Of a stretch of DNA of 64,000 bases, positions 23,418 to 32,560 are shown piece by piece; within the stretch, counting starts at the first letter, position 1, and each line of letters opens with the position of its first letter. The translations under genes were made by a program, and so were the position numbers. The stretch is taken from positions 1-64,000 of IMG/VR virus record IMGVR_UViG_3300017991_000002; one strand, written 5' to 3'. Source of the DNA: a virus. Under the pieces are notes generated by a model. It saw only the letters and a program-made list of their open reading frames with translations. It did no database searches and had not been told where the DNA came from.

Positions 23418-23825
23418 CTATTCTACTTTCTTGGAATCACACTCCATAATTTCATGTTTGGCATCTTCCGGATATTTTTTGATGAGATTCTTCATTCTTT
23501 CTTTCTCTTCTTTCTCCTTATCTTTCCTATTCTTTCTCTCTTGTCTGCTCTTCGCACTCTTTCTCTTTAATATAATCCTATCCACCATTTCTTGATCCGC
23601 CTCAAACTTATCCGTCACATCAGTCACTACCAGTATCTCATCCACCTCCCGATCATCACCATTCTCCTCCACAGGAATTTCTTGACTTGCTTTAATCTCC
23701 GTAAGAAAGTCAATAACCTCCTCCTCAGTGTCCATCTCCTCGTACTCTGACCACGTCCTTCTGCAGCACCCGCAATAATAACCATTCCCTTGAGTATAAT
23801 TGACCCTAAATTTCTTTTCTTGCAT
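23418..23825 (-). CDS. First gene of a leftward operon; CxxC protein
   Basis: 135 residues. A CGCCRRTW motif near the N-terminus and an extended basic coiled-coil C-terminus; untagged. It starts 13 nt after the conserved promoter element at 23838-23880, so it heads the operon that runs to 12347. Its role is unknown. Confidence 0.65.
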   Translation of the reverse strand: MQEKKFRVNYTQGNGYYCGCCRRTWSEYEEMDTEEEVIDFLTEIKASQEIPVEENGDDREVDEILVVTDVTDKFEADQEMVDRIILKRKSAKSRQERKNRKDKEKEEKERMKNLIKKYPEDAKHEIMECDSKKVE

Positions 23826-23837
23826 AAGAACACCTCC

Positions 23838-23880
23838 TTCTACTATACTTATACGTTTCTGGAACGAAAAAAGGAAAAGT
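23838..23880 (-). promoter_or_regulatory. T4-late-like promoter element
   Basis: Minus strand: A/T-rich leader CTTTTCCTTTTTTCG, then TTCCAGAAACGTATAAGTAT, AGTAGAAGGAGG. One of six copies of a conserved element in the window with a TATAAGTATA core resembling T4 late promoters (TATAAATA). No -35 box. Confidence 0.75.
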
Positions 23881-23903
23881 TTTTTGACTGATTACTCGGG
23901 GGA

Positions 23904-24323
23904 CTACTTATCTTGCTTCTTCGTGGGGATTGGGATAGGTCGGATTCGCAGCTTTCTGGTAATTCTCCTCTCTGATACTTCCAAATCATCAGAGTAACCC
24001 CTTTCCAACTGCTCGAGTACCCACTTCAGGGTATTGATCGATGACTCATAAACTTCACAGGAGAGTTTGTCCCTTGGGAGTAATCCCTGCCTCTTCCTCA
24101 TTTCCCTAATCTCTTCATATATAGACTCGACAATCGTCGGGCTATTGCATTCTCTGTGTGTTCCATGTTCTATTTCATTTTTAATGAAGACTGCAACAGT
24201 CTCGAGGAATTCATCCATAGTAGAATCTCTGGAACATTCCACAGGCACTAAGAGACAAGAGTCCAGGGCATATCGAACAATCCATTTTAAATCATTCTTT
24301 GACAAGAAGCCTAAATAGCTCAT
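23904..24323 (-). CDS. Tagged helical protein
   Basis: 139 residues from ATG 24323 (GGAGGTGTCT). Helical, ending TRKLRIRPIPIPTKKQDK, the tag being followed by a Pro/Lys tail. Its ATG lies within the end of the AAA+ gene. Confidence 0.65.
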   Translation of the reverse strand: MSYLGFLSKNDLKWIVRYALDSCLLVPVECSRDSTMDEFLETVAVFIKNEIEHGTHRECNSPTIVESIYEEIREMRKRQGLLPRDKLSCEVYESSINTLKWVLEQLERGYSDDLEVSERRITRKLRIRPIPIPTKKQDK

Positions 24324-25777
24324 AGACACCTCCACACATTATCATCAACGACCTTGACCAACTCCGAAGGCATATCTTCCGACTCACTCAACTCTTTCAT
24401 TACCTTGCCCGCTATCTTCAGCCGTTGATCTTTCCATTTTCCAGACAATGCTCTCTGGACACAGATATCCATAAACTGGGCAGGGGTCCTTCCTTGTCCT
24501 GCCCTAGCCATCTTATCTACTTCTTCTTCAGGAAGCTCGGGTATGATGTGCTTGACCATTTTTAAGCAATCCTCGTACGTAAACTCTCCGAGCTCATAAA
24601 TGGCATCGACCCGTCCAGGCCTGGAGCTGACTCCTGAATCTTCGTCAATGGTCCCAATGGCCGGATCGACTTTATCGATGTTATTCGTCGTAATGAATAG
24701 TAATATGCCGTCCGATCGACTCACCCCATCAATACAGTTGAGGAATGTATCGAAGGAAAGGGGACGGGACATTATAGTGTTCCCCTTTACAATATTCTCC
24801 CTTCCATGAAACACAGAGTCGATATCCTCGACCAAAAAGATACAGGGAGCCCTGCGAGACCTGTCATTCCAAGTGGTCACAAATTCCTGATCATCAAATG
24901 TGGAGAGATGAAAACTGAAGATGGGAAGATCAAACTTCTCCCCAAGGTAACGAATAACCATGGATTTTCCACAACCAGGCTTCCCGTGCAACAGAAACCC
25001 ACGACGCCACAGTATCCCGCGTTCCCGATACCACTTTTTACCTTCATACCACATATTAACCGCGCCTGCCAAACGTTCCACCTGCTCCGTCAATATAATA
25101 GAAGAGCTGGCTGATGTTCTCGTATCCTTTCCTCGCCCCAATTGGTCAGGCCTCCAGCCAAGGTATCGTATATGACTATTTCTCATGTAATCGGTCACAT
25201 CATAATCTCTCACTGTAGAAGGGGCCTCATTTTCCGTCTTGTTCATCCTTTCATAAACAGCCTCTCCAAACAGATCAATGACGGAAAAACGACTACTGAA
25301 TCCGTTCTCCTTTCTTTCCTCGTTAAAGTTCTTCAACCCCTCAACAATGATTCGCTCAATATCAACTTGCCCTCTTATGTATGTCACGGTCATTGACTTG
25401 CCGTTCATCTCATTAGGATTGTAGTCCTCCGTGTTATTTGTTACTGATCGCTTTATTATTACAGATTTCCAAGGTCTTTTACCCAGGCAAAAAACAGGGT
25501 CTGTCGTCAAGAGCAGCTCCCCGGAGACCAACTCAACTCTGTCGATCGGACGGACAAAAACACTTTGACCAATAAACCATCGCAAACCGATCCTGACCGG
25601 CTTAAATTCCCGATAAATCTGAGCTATGGTCGACATAGTCAGTGACGTAGAATTCTTTACTTCAATCGTCACAAAGATTATTGAATAGAGCTTAAAAAAT
25701 ATTGTCTTAATATGTCCCCAGGTACTGGCCACAATAGCGGCCAAAGCACCAAGACCAACTATTTGTGCTCCTTCCAT
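24320..25777 (-). CDS. BCS1-like AAA+ ATPase
   Basis: 485 residues. An N-terminal hydrophobic segment and BCS1-type N-domain precede a AAA module: Walker A GKPGCGKSM (about 265), Walker B CIFLVEDIDSVF, sensor 1 LFITTNNIDKV, and SSRPGRVDAIYELG with the arginine-finger region. Bcs1 proteins translocate folded proteins across membranes; bacterial and phage relatives are less known. A membrane-associated remodelling motor is therefore likely. No tag. Preceded by AAAGAAAGGATTTACC. Confidence 0.8.
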   Translation of the reverse strand: MEGAQIVGLGALAAIVASTWGHIKTIFFKLYSIIFVTIEVKNSTSLTMSTIAQIYREFKPVRIGLRWFIGQSVFVRPIDRVELVSGELLLTTDPVFCLGKRPWKSVIIKRSVTNNTEDYNPNEMNGKSMTVTYIRGQVDIERIIVEGLKNFNEERKENGFSSRFSVIDLFGEAVYERMNKTENEAPSTVRDYDVTDYMRNSHIRYLGWRPDQLGRGKDTRTSASSSIILTEQVERLAGAVNMWYEGKKWYRERGILWRRGFLLHGKPGCGKSMVIRYLGEKFDLPIFSFHLSTFDDQEFVTTWNDRSRRAPCIFLVEDIDSVFHGRENIVKGNTIMSRPLSFDTFLNCIDGVSRSDGILLFITTNNIDKVDPAIGTIDEDSGVSSRPGRVDAIYELGEFTYEDCLKMVKHIIPELPEEEVDKMARAGQGRTPAQFMDICVQRALSGKWKDQRLKIAGKVMKELSESEDMPSELVKVVDDNVWRCL

Positions 25778-25801
25778 GGTAAATCCTTTCTTTCGTTCGG
25801 G

Positions 25802-26104
25802 TTAAAGACCTTTTATCCTTAACTGATTTTGCCTAGCGAGCCACTCCCTACCATGTCGTGTTCTTTTAAGATTGCCAGTCGACTTATCCCTGACAAGCAT
25901 ACCCTTGACAGGAGTGTCGTTGCTTATGGGAAGTGGACAATCGTCTGGTATCTCGTACACAGCCCTGTAAGAATGTTTCTCCGTCGTATGCAGGGTTCTT
26001 CCAGTAATCCCACACCGTTGTATACTGGACATTGCCTCCCCGCTAAAATGAGGGCACTGTGAACACTCTTTGACATAAACGACGGCCTTTCTCGTTTTTC
26101 CCAT
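25802..26104 (-). CDS. Hypothetical Cys-containing protein
   Basis: 100 residues from ATG 26104. VKECSQCPHFSGE...RCGITGRTL suggests a zinc site. The C-terminus RQNQLRIKGL keeps only L-R-I and is at most a relic of the tag. Confidence 0.55.
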   Translation of the reverse strand: MGKTRKAVVYVKECSQCPHFSGEAMSSIQRCGITGRTLHTTEKHSYRAVYEIPDDCPLPISNDTPVKGMLVRDKSTGNLKRTRHGREWLARQNQLRIKGL

Positions 26105-26111
26105 GGAACCA

Positions 26112-26411
26112 TTATACCTCACTGGGGCTCGACAACATGATCCTCTCGACCTGATCAACTTCACAGCCGAACACATCGGTCAGCAACTCTACATCGATCG
26201 GTCCTCCATACTCCCGAGAGAATAGAACAACGAGATTACTCAGTTCCCGATCCTCATACCTTCTTTGCTGCTGGAAGTGCTCTTCCTTTAAATCATCAAA
26301 TATCTCCTTCGAAATATTACCCAAGGCAAAGTCGAGTTGATAACCCAGAAAATCCATGCGCTCCCTCATTGTGTCTACAATTATTCGAAGCAAGGCATCA
26401 AATCCGTTCAT
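26112..26411 (-). CDS. Hypothetical helical protein
   Basis: 99 residues: helices RIIVDTMRERMDFLGYQL and a C-terminal VDVELLTDVFGCEVDQVERI. No tag. Confidence 0.6.
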   Translation of the reverse strand: MNGFDALLRIIVDTMRERMDFLGYQLDFALGNISKEIFDDLKEEHFQQQRRYEDRELSNLVVLFSREYGGPIDVELLTDVFGCEVDQVERIMLSSPSEV

Positions 26412-27520
26412 TATCCATCCTCCTTGAAACTTGTTACCATATTCACCTTAGAGTTCAAGGTCATGTTCTGTATTATATCATTCAGCTCCTGGCCCTTCCT
26501 AAGACGAAACAGTATTGACCCCACCGGGGTATCTTTAACTTTGAAAGCAAATTCCCTCTGATCTTTAATATCCTTTGTCGACAACCACAATCCTTCGACG
26601 TAGCCAAGCATTCTGTGATACGCCAACTCAAAAGGCAAAAAGAACTTCCTGTCCTCGGGAAAATAACTGAGATACTCCTCATGATCATTTCCCAGGATCA
26701 ACAAGATGATCCTCTTGGGGGACAGGGCATTCTCGCCCCGAAGATGAGCAACCGCCAAATATGATGGATTCTTTACTTTAAGTCTCCAGTCCATTCTCAA
26801 TTTTGGATCAGCGATTCGGCAAACGTATCCCTCGTCGAGAGCATGTAGATCATTCATACTCTTCAATGCCTCATCGAAGGAATTGAAGTAATACTTTCTC
26901 GGGTATTTGAATGCATAATCAAGCCGATTATATTCTTTCCAATCATACTCCCCGGATTCCCTGTCCCTTACCGCAAGAAGATAAATTTCCGTCTCAGTAT
27001 AAGGCTTTACTACCCGTGACTCAGGGGACACCAGTTCAAATATGTAGGTATAGTGCTCTTTTGCTTTCAAAGCGCAATTGAAAACCACATCCAATCCCTC
27101 TTTAATTGCCTCGGACACCAGCTCTGAGAAGGTCTTCTTGTTCAAGTGGGTCTCACCCTCCGCAAATGCCATTCTTCTCGTTGCCGCACACCACTTATCT
27201 CCGTCATGGTAGACATTAATCAAAGACCCGTCCAGCTTCTCCGTAACCTCTGCCCTGGTAATATCAAACTCATCAGTGTCCGGGTCCTCCCCATAATTCC
27301 AAAACCGATCGAAGCTCCGACAAAGGACACGATAGTCCGGCAAGGAAAGGATTAGTCCCCGACATTCCATCACCATGGGGTCAAATCGACAATGATGGGA
27401 GTCAATCATATGATAATTCAAAACAACTCGATCGTCGTATTTATTGATGACAATCCCAAATTTCTCCTCTAAGGACTCAAGGGAATTTTCTTTAAGGTAT
27501 TCCTGAACAAGCATTGTCAC
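26411..27520 (-). CDS. rnlA: T4 Rnl1-type RNA ligase
   Basis: 369 residues, close to T4 RNA ligase 1 (374). Nucleotidyltransferase motif I EKLDGS (lysine about 95) forms the AMP-lysine; MECRGLIL, the RNA-ligase-specific upstream motif, is at 51-58; YTYIFELVSPESRVV matches motif III/IIIa, DEGYVCRIAD motif IV, and LKVKN motif V. Family enzymes repair tRNA cleaved by host anticodon nucleases. No partner kinase-phosphatase was seen in this window. GTG start behind AGAGAGG. No tag. Confidence 0.9.
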   Translation of the reverse strand: MTMLVQEYLKENSLESLEEKFGIVINKYDDRVVLNYHMIDSHHCRFDPMVMECRGLILSLPDYRVLCRSFDRFWNYGEDPDTDEFDITRAEVTEKLDGSLINVYHDGDKWCAATRRMAFAEGETHLNKKTFSELVSEAIKEGLDVVFNCALKAKEHYTYIFELVSPESRVVKPYTETEIYLLAVRDRESGEYDWKEYNRLDYAFKYPRKYYFNSFDEALKSMNDLHALDEGYVCRIADPKLRMDWRLKVKNPSYLAVAHLRGENALSPKRIILLILGNDHEEYLSYFPEDRKFFLPFELAYHRMLGYVEGLWLSTKDIKDQREFAFKVKDTPVGSILFRLRKGQELNDIIQNMTLNSKVNMVTSFKEDG

Positions 27521-27804
27521 AATCGACCTCTCTTTCTTTTCACTCTTCTGCTCATCCGATGCTTACAGTCTCCCGGGTGCTTCTTTCGCCATTTAATATA
27601 TGACTTCATCTTATCAGTCTTTAGGAGTTTACTAAGACTCATACCCGATAACTCTTTATTACTAAACAACATATGTATCTGCTGGGAACAGGTAAAGCAA
27701 CATCTGATGGTCTCACCCTTACTCCCTCCTTTTGATTTAGGGGTTACATGATGTTTGTGCAAATCGGACGTTTCAAGACCGCATATGGAACAACAGTCAC
27801 TCAT
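27517..27804 (-). CDS. HNH-like zinc protein
   Basis: 95 residues. CCSICGLETSDLHKHHVTPKS then CCFTCSQQIHMLF is the HNH layout (C-x2-C, HH, C-x2-C, H). The C-terminus is very basic. Could be a small HNH endonuclease or DNA-binding protein. Untagged. Confidence 0.75.
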   Translation of the reverse strand: MSDCCSICGLETSDLHKHHVTPKSKGGSKGETIRCCFTCSQQIHMLFSNKELSGMSLSKLLKTDKMKSYIKWRKKHPGDCKHRMSRRVKRKRGRL

Positions 27805-28075
27805 TCACCATTCCTCCAAGACGCAGACGACGGCAGGGAGTACTTGCCTCTTCCTTCAGAGATTCGTTCCACAGTCTCCGTGCCGATGACCAATGCCTCT
27901 TGGATCCCATAAAGAACAAAGTTATAGCATCCCGAAGATTCTCAACTGCTTCCTCCTCATCGATCCCTAATGTATACAGATCAAGCTCTGGACAACGAAT
28001 AATGATATGATCATCCTTCTTCTTGAATTCATAATAAACATCGACCCTTACCTCAAGAAGCCCTTTAACTGTCAC
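27797..28075 (-). CDS. HicB-like protein with tag
   Basis: 92 residues. The pattern YYEFKKKDDHIIIRCPELDL, DEEEAVENLRDAITLFF is the HicB partial RNase-H-fold domain used by antitoxins. No HicA toxin is adjacent. C-terminus CRRLRLGGMVNE carries the tag 10 residues from the end. Role as a lone antitoxin-like or regulator is inferred. Confidence 0.65.
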   Translation of the reverse strand: MTVKGLLEVRVDVYYEFKKKDDHIIIRCPELDLYTLGIDEEEAVENLRDAITLFFMGSKRHWSSARRLWNESLKEEASTPCRRLRLGGMVNE

Positions 28076-28080
28076 CGTAT

Positions 28081-28578
28081 TCAGTTCTCCTTATGTGGCC
28101 GCGAGCGCAAAGAGATGCCTTCCAACAAAGAAATGAAATACTCCACCTCTTTTCTCCAACGTCTTCTATCCAGCCATAAAATATATCGAAGTCTTCTACA
28201 CTCGGTCATTAGCTGTATCTCGGTATCAAATTTATCTTCCATGGGCCTGAGGAGGAGGTCAACGACCTTCTCCAGAGAAAGTGATGATCTGAAGGAGAAG
28301 TGAGCTTTTTTCTTCAAATGCCCTCCTACGTGACCCGTGCAGCATGCAGTGGTTACAATAAAATCAAAGGAATTTATCTTTCTGAGGTAGGGGATAAAGT
28401 ACTTATCCACTTCCCCTTCCTTGATTTCCGTCTCCAAAGACAACGTTCGATATTCTTTCTCCTCGGGGGTCAAAAGATTACCGATGAAATCGCCCAACTG
28501 TGCCGGGGGATCTCTATCAAGAAATGCTTTAAGGGTCTTTACCGGATCCCTTGGGGGTAGGTCTTGAATAATATCCAT
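28081..28578 (-). CDS. Hypothetical protein
   Basis: 165 residues, alpha/beta, with YFIPYLRKINSFDFIVTTAC...GHVGG. The cysteines (TTACCTGHVGGH) and histidines could be a metal site. No tag, no match. Confidence 0.6.
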   Translation of the reverse strand: MDIIQDLPPRDPVKTLKAFLDRDPPAQLGDFIGNLLTPEEKEYRTLSLETEIKEGEVDKYFIPYLRKINSFDFIVTTACCTGHVGGHLKKKAHFSFRSSLSLEKVVDLLLRPMEDKFDTEIQLMTECRRLRYILWLDRRRWRKEVEYFISLLEGISLRSRPHKEN

Positions 28579-28589
28579 AACTTCCCTTT

Positions 28590-29060
28590 CTAAGAAATAA
28601 TGATACCCCTGGCTTGGGCACGAAGCATCTGCGTCACCTCCGCTGAGTTGCTTATTGTCCCCGCAGAGTCAATAATAACAAGTTTACCATTTACCCGATC
28701 AATATTCTGACGAATATTTTTCAAGGTGAGAGGTTGTGGATCAGCCCCGGTCGAATGAAGACCGGCTATTCTCTGATTCAAGAATATCAACTCAACATCA
28801 TACGGGTAGGCCAATTTTATGGCCTTCCACAAAGTAGTATTCCCGGAACCAATACCCATATACAGATTTATAGGGCTCCTCCCGTAGGGCATCACGTTCC
28901 GTATCCAATAGCTGATCAGATAGATCATATGACGCTGGCACGTATTAAGGTGCATGCCATCAAGATGAGACTCGATAGCGTCAAAAGACAAACCCTCCGT
29001 AATAGGGGGACACTTTTCCGTATCTGGAATCTCCCTTATATACGCTCTACTTGTCTTCAT
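28590..29060 (-). CDS. P-loop-like protein
   Basis: 156 residues from ATG 29060. MGIGSGNTTLWKAI resembles a Walker A (G-x-G-x-G-N-T-T, with the usual lysine missing) and KLVIIDSAG an acidic Walker B. A degenerate NTPase is possible. Untagged. Confidence 0.55.
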   Translation of the reverse strand: MKTSRAYIREIPDTEKCPPITEGLSFDAIESHLDGMHLNTCQRHMIYLISYWIRNVMPYGRSPINLYMGIGSGNTTLWKAIKLAYPYDVELIFLNQRIAGLHSTGADPQPLTLKNIRQNIDRVNGKLVIIDSAGTISNSAEVTQMLRAQARGIIIS

Positions 29061-29460
29061 CTTTCTCCTCATTTTGGCGGGATATCTCCTTCAAGGCCTT
29101 CACGTACCAAATATTGTCAATATCCTCATCAGTGATCTTATGAAGTTGATCCTCGTCTTCAATCGGAGTCCACCAGCTCTCACACCCGAAAATAATGGTC
29201 TTCAGGTCAAACACATAAATTGCAGGATTATGATGACCGTGAGTAATCTCCATCGTCCCCTTGTCAGATATGCTGTACCCAAAAGAAAGAGCAATATCAC
29301 CAATATAAAGACCAAGAAAGGTCTTACCTTCGTAATTCTCCGCACAGGGTCGAATACTAACAAACTTCCCCAGGTGTCCACTGGATATAACGGGCTTCTC
29401 CCATACATGGGTTTCTGGGTGTAAATCTACGCTTTTAATTTTGGCTGGCAATTTCTTCAT
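29047..29460 (-). CDS. Hypothetical protein
   Basis: 137 residues, beta-rich with a FDLKTIIFGCESWW segment and an acidic-basic C-terminus. Untagged. Overlaps the start of the next gene by 14 nt. Confidence 0.6.
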   Translation of the reverse strand: MKKLPAKIKSVDLHPETHVWEKPVISSGHLGKFVSIRPCAENYEGKTFLGLYIGDIALSFGYSISDKGTMEITHGHHNPAIYVFDLKTIIFGCESWWTPIEDEDQLHKITDEDIDNIWYVKALKEISRQNEEKDEDK

Positions 29461-29474
29461 TTTTACTTCCTTTC

Positions 29475-29999
29475 TTAAATTAATCTTAGGATTCGTTTCG
29501 CTCTTTTATCAAATATGGGCCGTCTGGGCCTTGTGAATGTATCAGACCTATTCACCGGCCAACTGACGGCCTCTATTCTTACATGGTACCGACCGTGCAT
29601 AATAACCAGGTATCTTTCCCCTGCCTCTTCCCAGGATGTCTCTGTGGGGTGAATAAAGACATCGACATTAAAAATCTCACATGAATCTCGAAGTGATCTG
29701 ACATTTTCATCGGTAACACAAATTTTCAAGGGCTGCATCGTGTAGACATGACTCTGTGAGCCTCGATGGAAGAACAGCTCACCACACTGATTAAGCGGAG
29801 ACTCTTTCAAGGCTGGATCATGCGGTCGACCATATAGATCTTGAGGCATGCCTTTGTGTGTTCCAGTGCGTAAAAGACCCCTCGTCGGTATAGCCGGCGA
29901 CTCTATTAGACCGTTCATATGAGCAAACTTTTTCACCCTATAATCTATTTCAGCAGATGCTTCCCAACCGTAACTCTTCCCATAGCCATCAAAATTCAT
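29475..29999 (-). CDS. Hypothetical protein, divergent tag
   Basis: 174 residues, alpha/beta, ending DKRAKRILRLI, which keeps K-R-x-L-R-L and may be a divergent tag with one inserted residue. No family recognised. Confidence 0.6.
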   Translation of the reverse strand: MNFDGYGKSYGWEASAEIDYRVKKFAHMNGLIESPAIPTRGLLRTGTHKGMPQDLYGRPHDPALKESPLNQCGELFFHRGSQSHVYTMQPLKICVTDENVRSLRDSCEIFNVDVFIHPTETSWEEAGERYLVIMHGRYHVRIEAVSWPVNRSDTFTRPRRPIFDKRAKRILRLI

Positions 30000-30403
30000 T
30001 TTTGGATCCTCAACTTCCTAATATGTCTAAAGGCCTTAGGTGGTTTTGACTCCACTTTACGAACCAGAACTTCGCTTGGTGGTTCTTTGTCGGAAAACCT
30101 ACTTCTCAAATGAAAAATTTCACCTGTTGGTCCCAGCATTGGTTGGACATTAATCAACTGGGGGGTGATCCTAAAAAAGGCCCGGTCGGCGATGGCCGAT
30201 TCTTCAGTATTGCAAACAGTCGCTTCCGGATTAGCGGGAGTATCTTGGGACGAAAACATTTCCGACTGAACCATAGACGTCAAGTCAACTTCAGTCCTCG
30301 ATCTATTTCGTCTTATAAGATCCAAAAATGCCTCTATAAGAGCACCTTCCTCATTATGACGAGCACGTCTCTCGTCCATCCTCTTTTTAATCCACCGAAT
30401 CAT
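29996..30403 (-). CDS. Tagged hypothetical protein
   Basis: 135 residues if started at ATG 30403; a longer form from ATG 30481 adds the hydrophobic MIIGVCLGIIGSG and would overlap the upstream gene by 95 nt. Ends RHIRKLRIQK. Confidence 0.6.
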   Translation of the reverse strand: MIRWIKKRMDERRARHNEEGALIEAFLDLIRRNRSRTEVDLTSMVQSEMFSSQDTPANPEATVCNTEESAIADRAFFRITPQLINVQPMLGPTGEIFHLRSRFSDKEPPSEVLVRKVESKPPKAFRHIRKLRIQK

Positions 30404-30896
30404 CAACTTTGCCCTTAATAAGACAGATAACTCCTCTCGCAGCCCCGAGCCAATTATGCCTAGACAAACTCCAATAATCATCAAACCTGATTGGCAACGA
30501 TGTCGAATCTTCCCTCCTCTTTATGTACCCATGGAAGAACTGACTGGCTAATATCTTGGCTACTGCCCCCTCCGAGCTGCTATGCTCACGAGGAACTCCA
30601 TCCCTATACTCATGGATCGTATTAAGATATCCATGGATATCACCCAAGTGGTCTGTCAACTCCTCCTCAATACGATTAAGCTCCTCTGCATATTCCTTGG
30701 ATCCCTTCTCTGCTCTGATTTCATATTCCTCATCCTCACCAAGGGCACTCCAGCAAGCACCATTATAAGCATCCCAACCAATAAACAAGACATTCGGCCT
30801 CCCCTCAAAAAACTCATTATCTCCCTCGATATCGGTTTCAAGGATGAGTCCCAAATCCTTAATAAGCATTCCGGGTTCAATGTCCTTATACTTCAT
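30387..30896 (-). CDS. Hypothetical protein
   Basis: 169 residues, acidic, alpha/beta (NVLFIGWDAYNGACWSALGE). Untagged; unknown. Confidence 0.6.
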   Translation of the reverse strand: MKYKDIEPGMLIKDLGLILETDIEGDNEFFEGRPNVLFIGWDAYNGACWSALGEDEEYEIRAEKGSKEYAEELNRIEEELTDHLGDIHGYLNTIHEYRDGVPREHSSSEGAVAKILASQFFHGYIKRREDSTSLPIRFDDYWSLSRHNWLGAARGVICLIKGKVDDSVD

Positions 30897-31371
30897 AGAA
30901 AGGCCTCTCCTTCTTTATTTCATTGATAATGGCCCCTATATCATCCTCACTACCCAAATTACAGATAGGGATATTATTCATCTCCGCCAGGGTGATAGCA
31001 TACCTAGTGCCCCCCACCTTATGTCCTTTAAGGGTCCAGCAAAGGACAAAATCCGAGGGAGTCTCCAGATCTTTTCCCATAACCTGGTACATATTTCTGG
31101 CGAGAAGATCTCTCACATAAGTTCTCATAGAATTAATATTTATCGAACTGCCCTGCTCTTTATTAAGCCCCTCAATAACCCGATTTAGCATATTAAAGGC
31201 CGCACGATCGTTTGCAACATCATAAGGGCGCCATATTTCCTTCTGACCCTTGGCCCCTCCAGAACGAAGAAGGTATCCCTTCCCTGCAAGAATCTCGGCT
31301 ATCCCTCGCATACAATCACACACATGAGACGGGGTAAGCCTACTCCCTATTCCTGTATAGATTTTGTTCAC
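30886..31371 (-). CDS. SLOG/DprA-like Rossmann protein
   Basis: 161 residues, GTG start. IYTGIGSRLTP, LRSGGAKGQKEI, RNMYQVMGKDLETPSDFVLC, GHKVGGTRYAITLAEMNNIP match a widespread phage SLOG/DprA-like family. SLOG domains bind nucleotide or ADP-ribose-type ligands and often sit in NAD-based defence systems. A role in sensing or sequestering such ligands is inferred. Confidence 0.8.
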   Translation of the reverse strand: MNKIYTGIGSRLTPSHVCDCMRGIAEILAGKGYLLRSGGAKGQKEIWRPYDVANDRAAFNMLNRVIEGLNKEQGSSININSMRTYVRDLLARNMYQVMGKDLETPSDFVLCWTLKGHKVGGTRYAITLAEMNNIPICNLGSEDDIGAIINEIKKERPFYEV

Positions 31372-31372
31372 T

Positions 31373-31516
31373 TTAATCTCCCCTCCCCGGTAACTTACAA
31401 AGCCTCAATTTTCTTTTGTGTTTTATCTCCTCCACTACCTGTCGTTGGGGTCGAGTGATGCCACATTCATTCAGTCCAAGCCTTTGCCGCTCAGCCTCAG
31501 TCAGACCATACGTCAC
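31373..31516 (-). CDS. Small tagged protein
   Basis: 47 residues from GTG 31516 (GAGGAT upstream); the frame is open to a TGA at 31562 so a non-canonical upstream start near the AAGGAGGAG site is also possible. Reads MTYGLTEAERQRLGLNECGI and ends KHKRKLRLCKLPGRGD. Fills an otherwise empty 190-nt gap. Confidence 0.6.
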   Translation of the reverse strand: MTYGLTEAERQRLGLNECGITRPQRQVVEEIKHKRKLRLCKLPGRGD

Positions 31517-31561
31517 TATATCCTCAAAAGTAGTCGCAACCTGCGAATCTCCTCCTTCTTG

Positions 31562-31831
31562 TCACCCCCATCCGGTATAATCACACCAAGCACGCAACGA
31601 AACATACCTACCATCTTTTAGCTGGAAGACTCCAATCCAAGTGTCCCCGTCATTCTCTCCCTCCTCCAGGGCAAGAATAAACATGACGTCCTCTCTGGTA
31701 TAAGAATCGGTTGACACATTATCATCTACAATCACTGCCTGGGGACCATGATTATGACCTCTTTGGCATACCGTGGGTGAGGCATATTTAAAAGCTTCCT
31801 CCCAATCATAAGTATCAAGCATCTCCAGCAT
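31562..31831 (-). CDS. Hypothetical protein
   Basis: 89 residues from ATG 31831. Beta-rich: REDVMFILALEEGENDGDTW, IGVFQLKDGRYVSLRAWC. Untagged. Confidence 0.6.
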   Translation of the reverse strand: MLEMLDTYDWEEAFKYASPTVCQRGHNHGPQAVIVDDNVSTDSYTREDVMFILALEEGENDGDTWIGVFQLKDGRYVSLRAWCDYTGWG

Positions 31832-31833
31832 AA

Positions 31834-32064
31834 TCACCTCTCCTCTTCGGATCGGACATTAAGTCGTCTTCCCGGCCTCTTAGTGACCGGATCCTCAGAA
31901 TCCCCCTGATTTATCTCCTCTTCAAGCATCCCAATAGTGGATCTTATCTCCGATGTCCATAAATCCAGGTCACCCCCCGGTATGTCAAAAGGGGAAAGGA
32001 ACGACTCTAACTTAGTCAGCTGCCTTTTAAGAATCTTCACCAATATTTCAACATTTCGGCCCAT
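31834..32064 (-). CDS. Tagged helical protein
   Basis: 76 residues: a helix VEILVKILKRQLTKLESFL, a second helix, then GRRLNVRSEEER, the N-variant of the tag, also used at 14166. Confidence 0.65.
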   Translation of the reverse strand: MGRNVEILVKILKRQLTKLESFLSPFDIPGGDLDLWTSEIRSTIGMLEEEINQGDSEDPVTKRPGRRLNVRSEEER

Positions 32065-32066
32065 CT

Positions 32067-32354
32067 TTACTTACTCAACCTTAGTTTCCTGCTTGGTTTA
32101 AACTTCTGCGGTGTCAATTTTTCCTCCTTCCTATAACTTGCCCCGCCGTGAAATACCTCCACCTTCTTGAGTTCAAAGGCCACAATATGGACTTCCCCTT
32201 TCAGGAGGCTATGGTGTCCTGCATAGAGGGAAGCACTTTTCTTATTGTTGAACAAAGTAGCCTTCTCCAATTCGTCCGTAAATACATTTCCATACTCGCC
32301 TGTACTTCTCGTCAGCCATAATCCTCCATTATTACGGACGGCATATTGCCTCAT
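32067..32354 (-). CDS. Tagged hypothetical protein
   Basis: 95 residues, alpha/beta (VRNNGGLWLTRSTGEYGNVF), ending PSRKLRLSK. Resembles short phage proteins with a lone alpha/beta core; function unknown. Confidence 0.65.
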   Translation of the reverse strand: MRQYAVRNNGGLWLTRSTGEYGNVFTDELEKATLFNNKKSASLYAGHHSLLKGEVHIVAFELKKVEVFHGGASYRKEEKLTPQKFKPSRKLRLSK

Positions 32355-32560
32355 CTCTGCATCCTCAACTTTCTGACAGAATAGACTCTTTTTGGGGGAG
32401 CCCTATCAAATGCAGCATTATAGTCCACTCGAAGTGTGAACTCCTCCGGATAATCAAGAATATGACCACCCGGGACATCAAAACGTACACCTTCTTCAGT
32501 ACGAGATAGACGTTCCAATATCTCATTAACCTTCGATACTGCCAATCGATTTTCCATCAC
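32351..32560 (-). CDS. Tagged hypothetical protein
   Basis: 69 residues, ending YSVRKLRMQR. The tag codons CTG/TTG-AGG-ATG contain the next ribosome site. Confidence 0.65.
   Translation of the reverse strand: MMENRLAVSKVNEILERLSRTEEGVRFDVPGGHILDYPEEFTLRVDYNAAFDRAPPKRVYSVRKLRMQR

Noticed and set aside
27797-28075. HicAB toxin-antitoxin pair
   Set aside because: No HicA-like gene next to the HicB-like protein.
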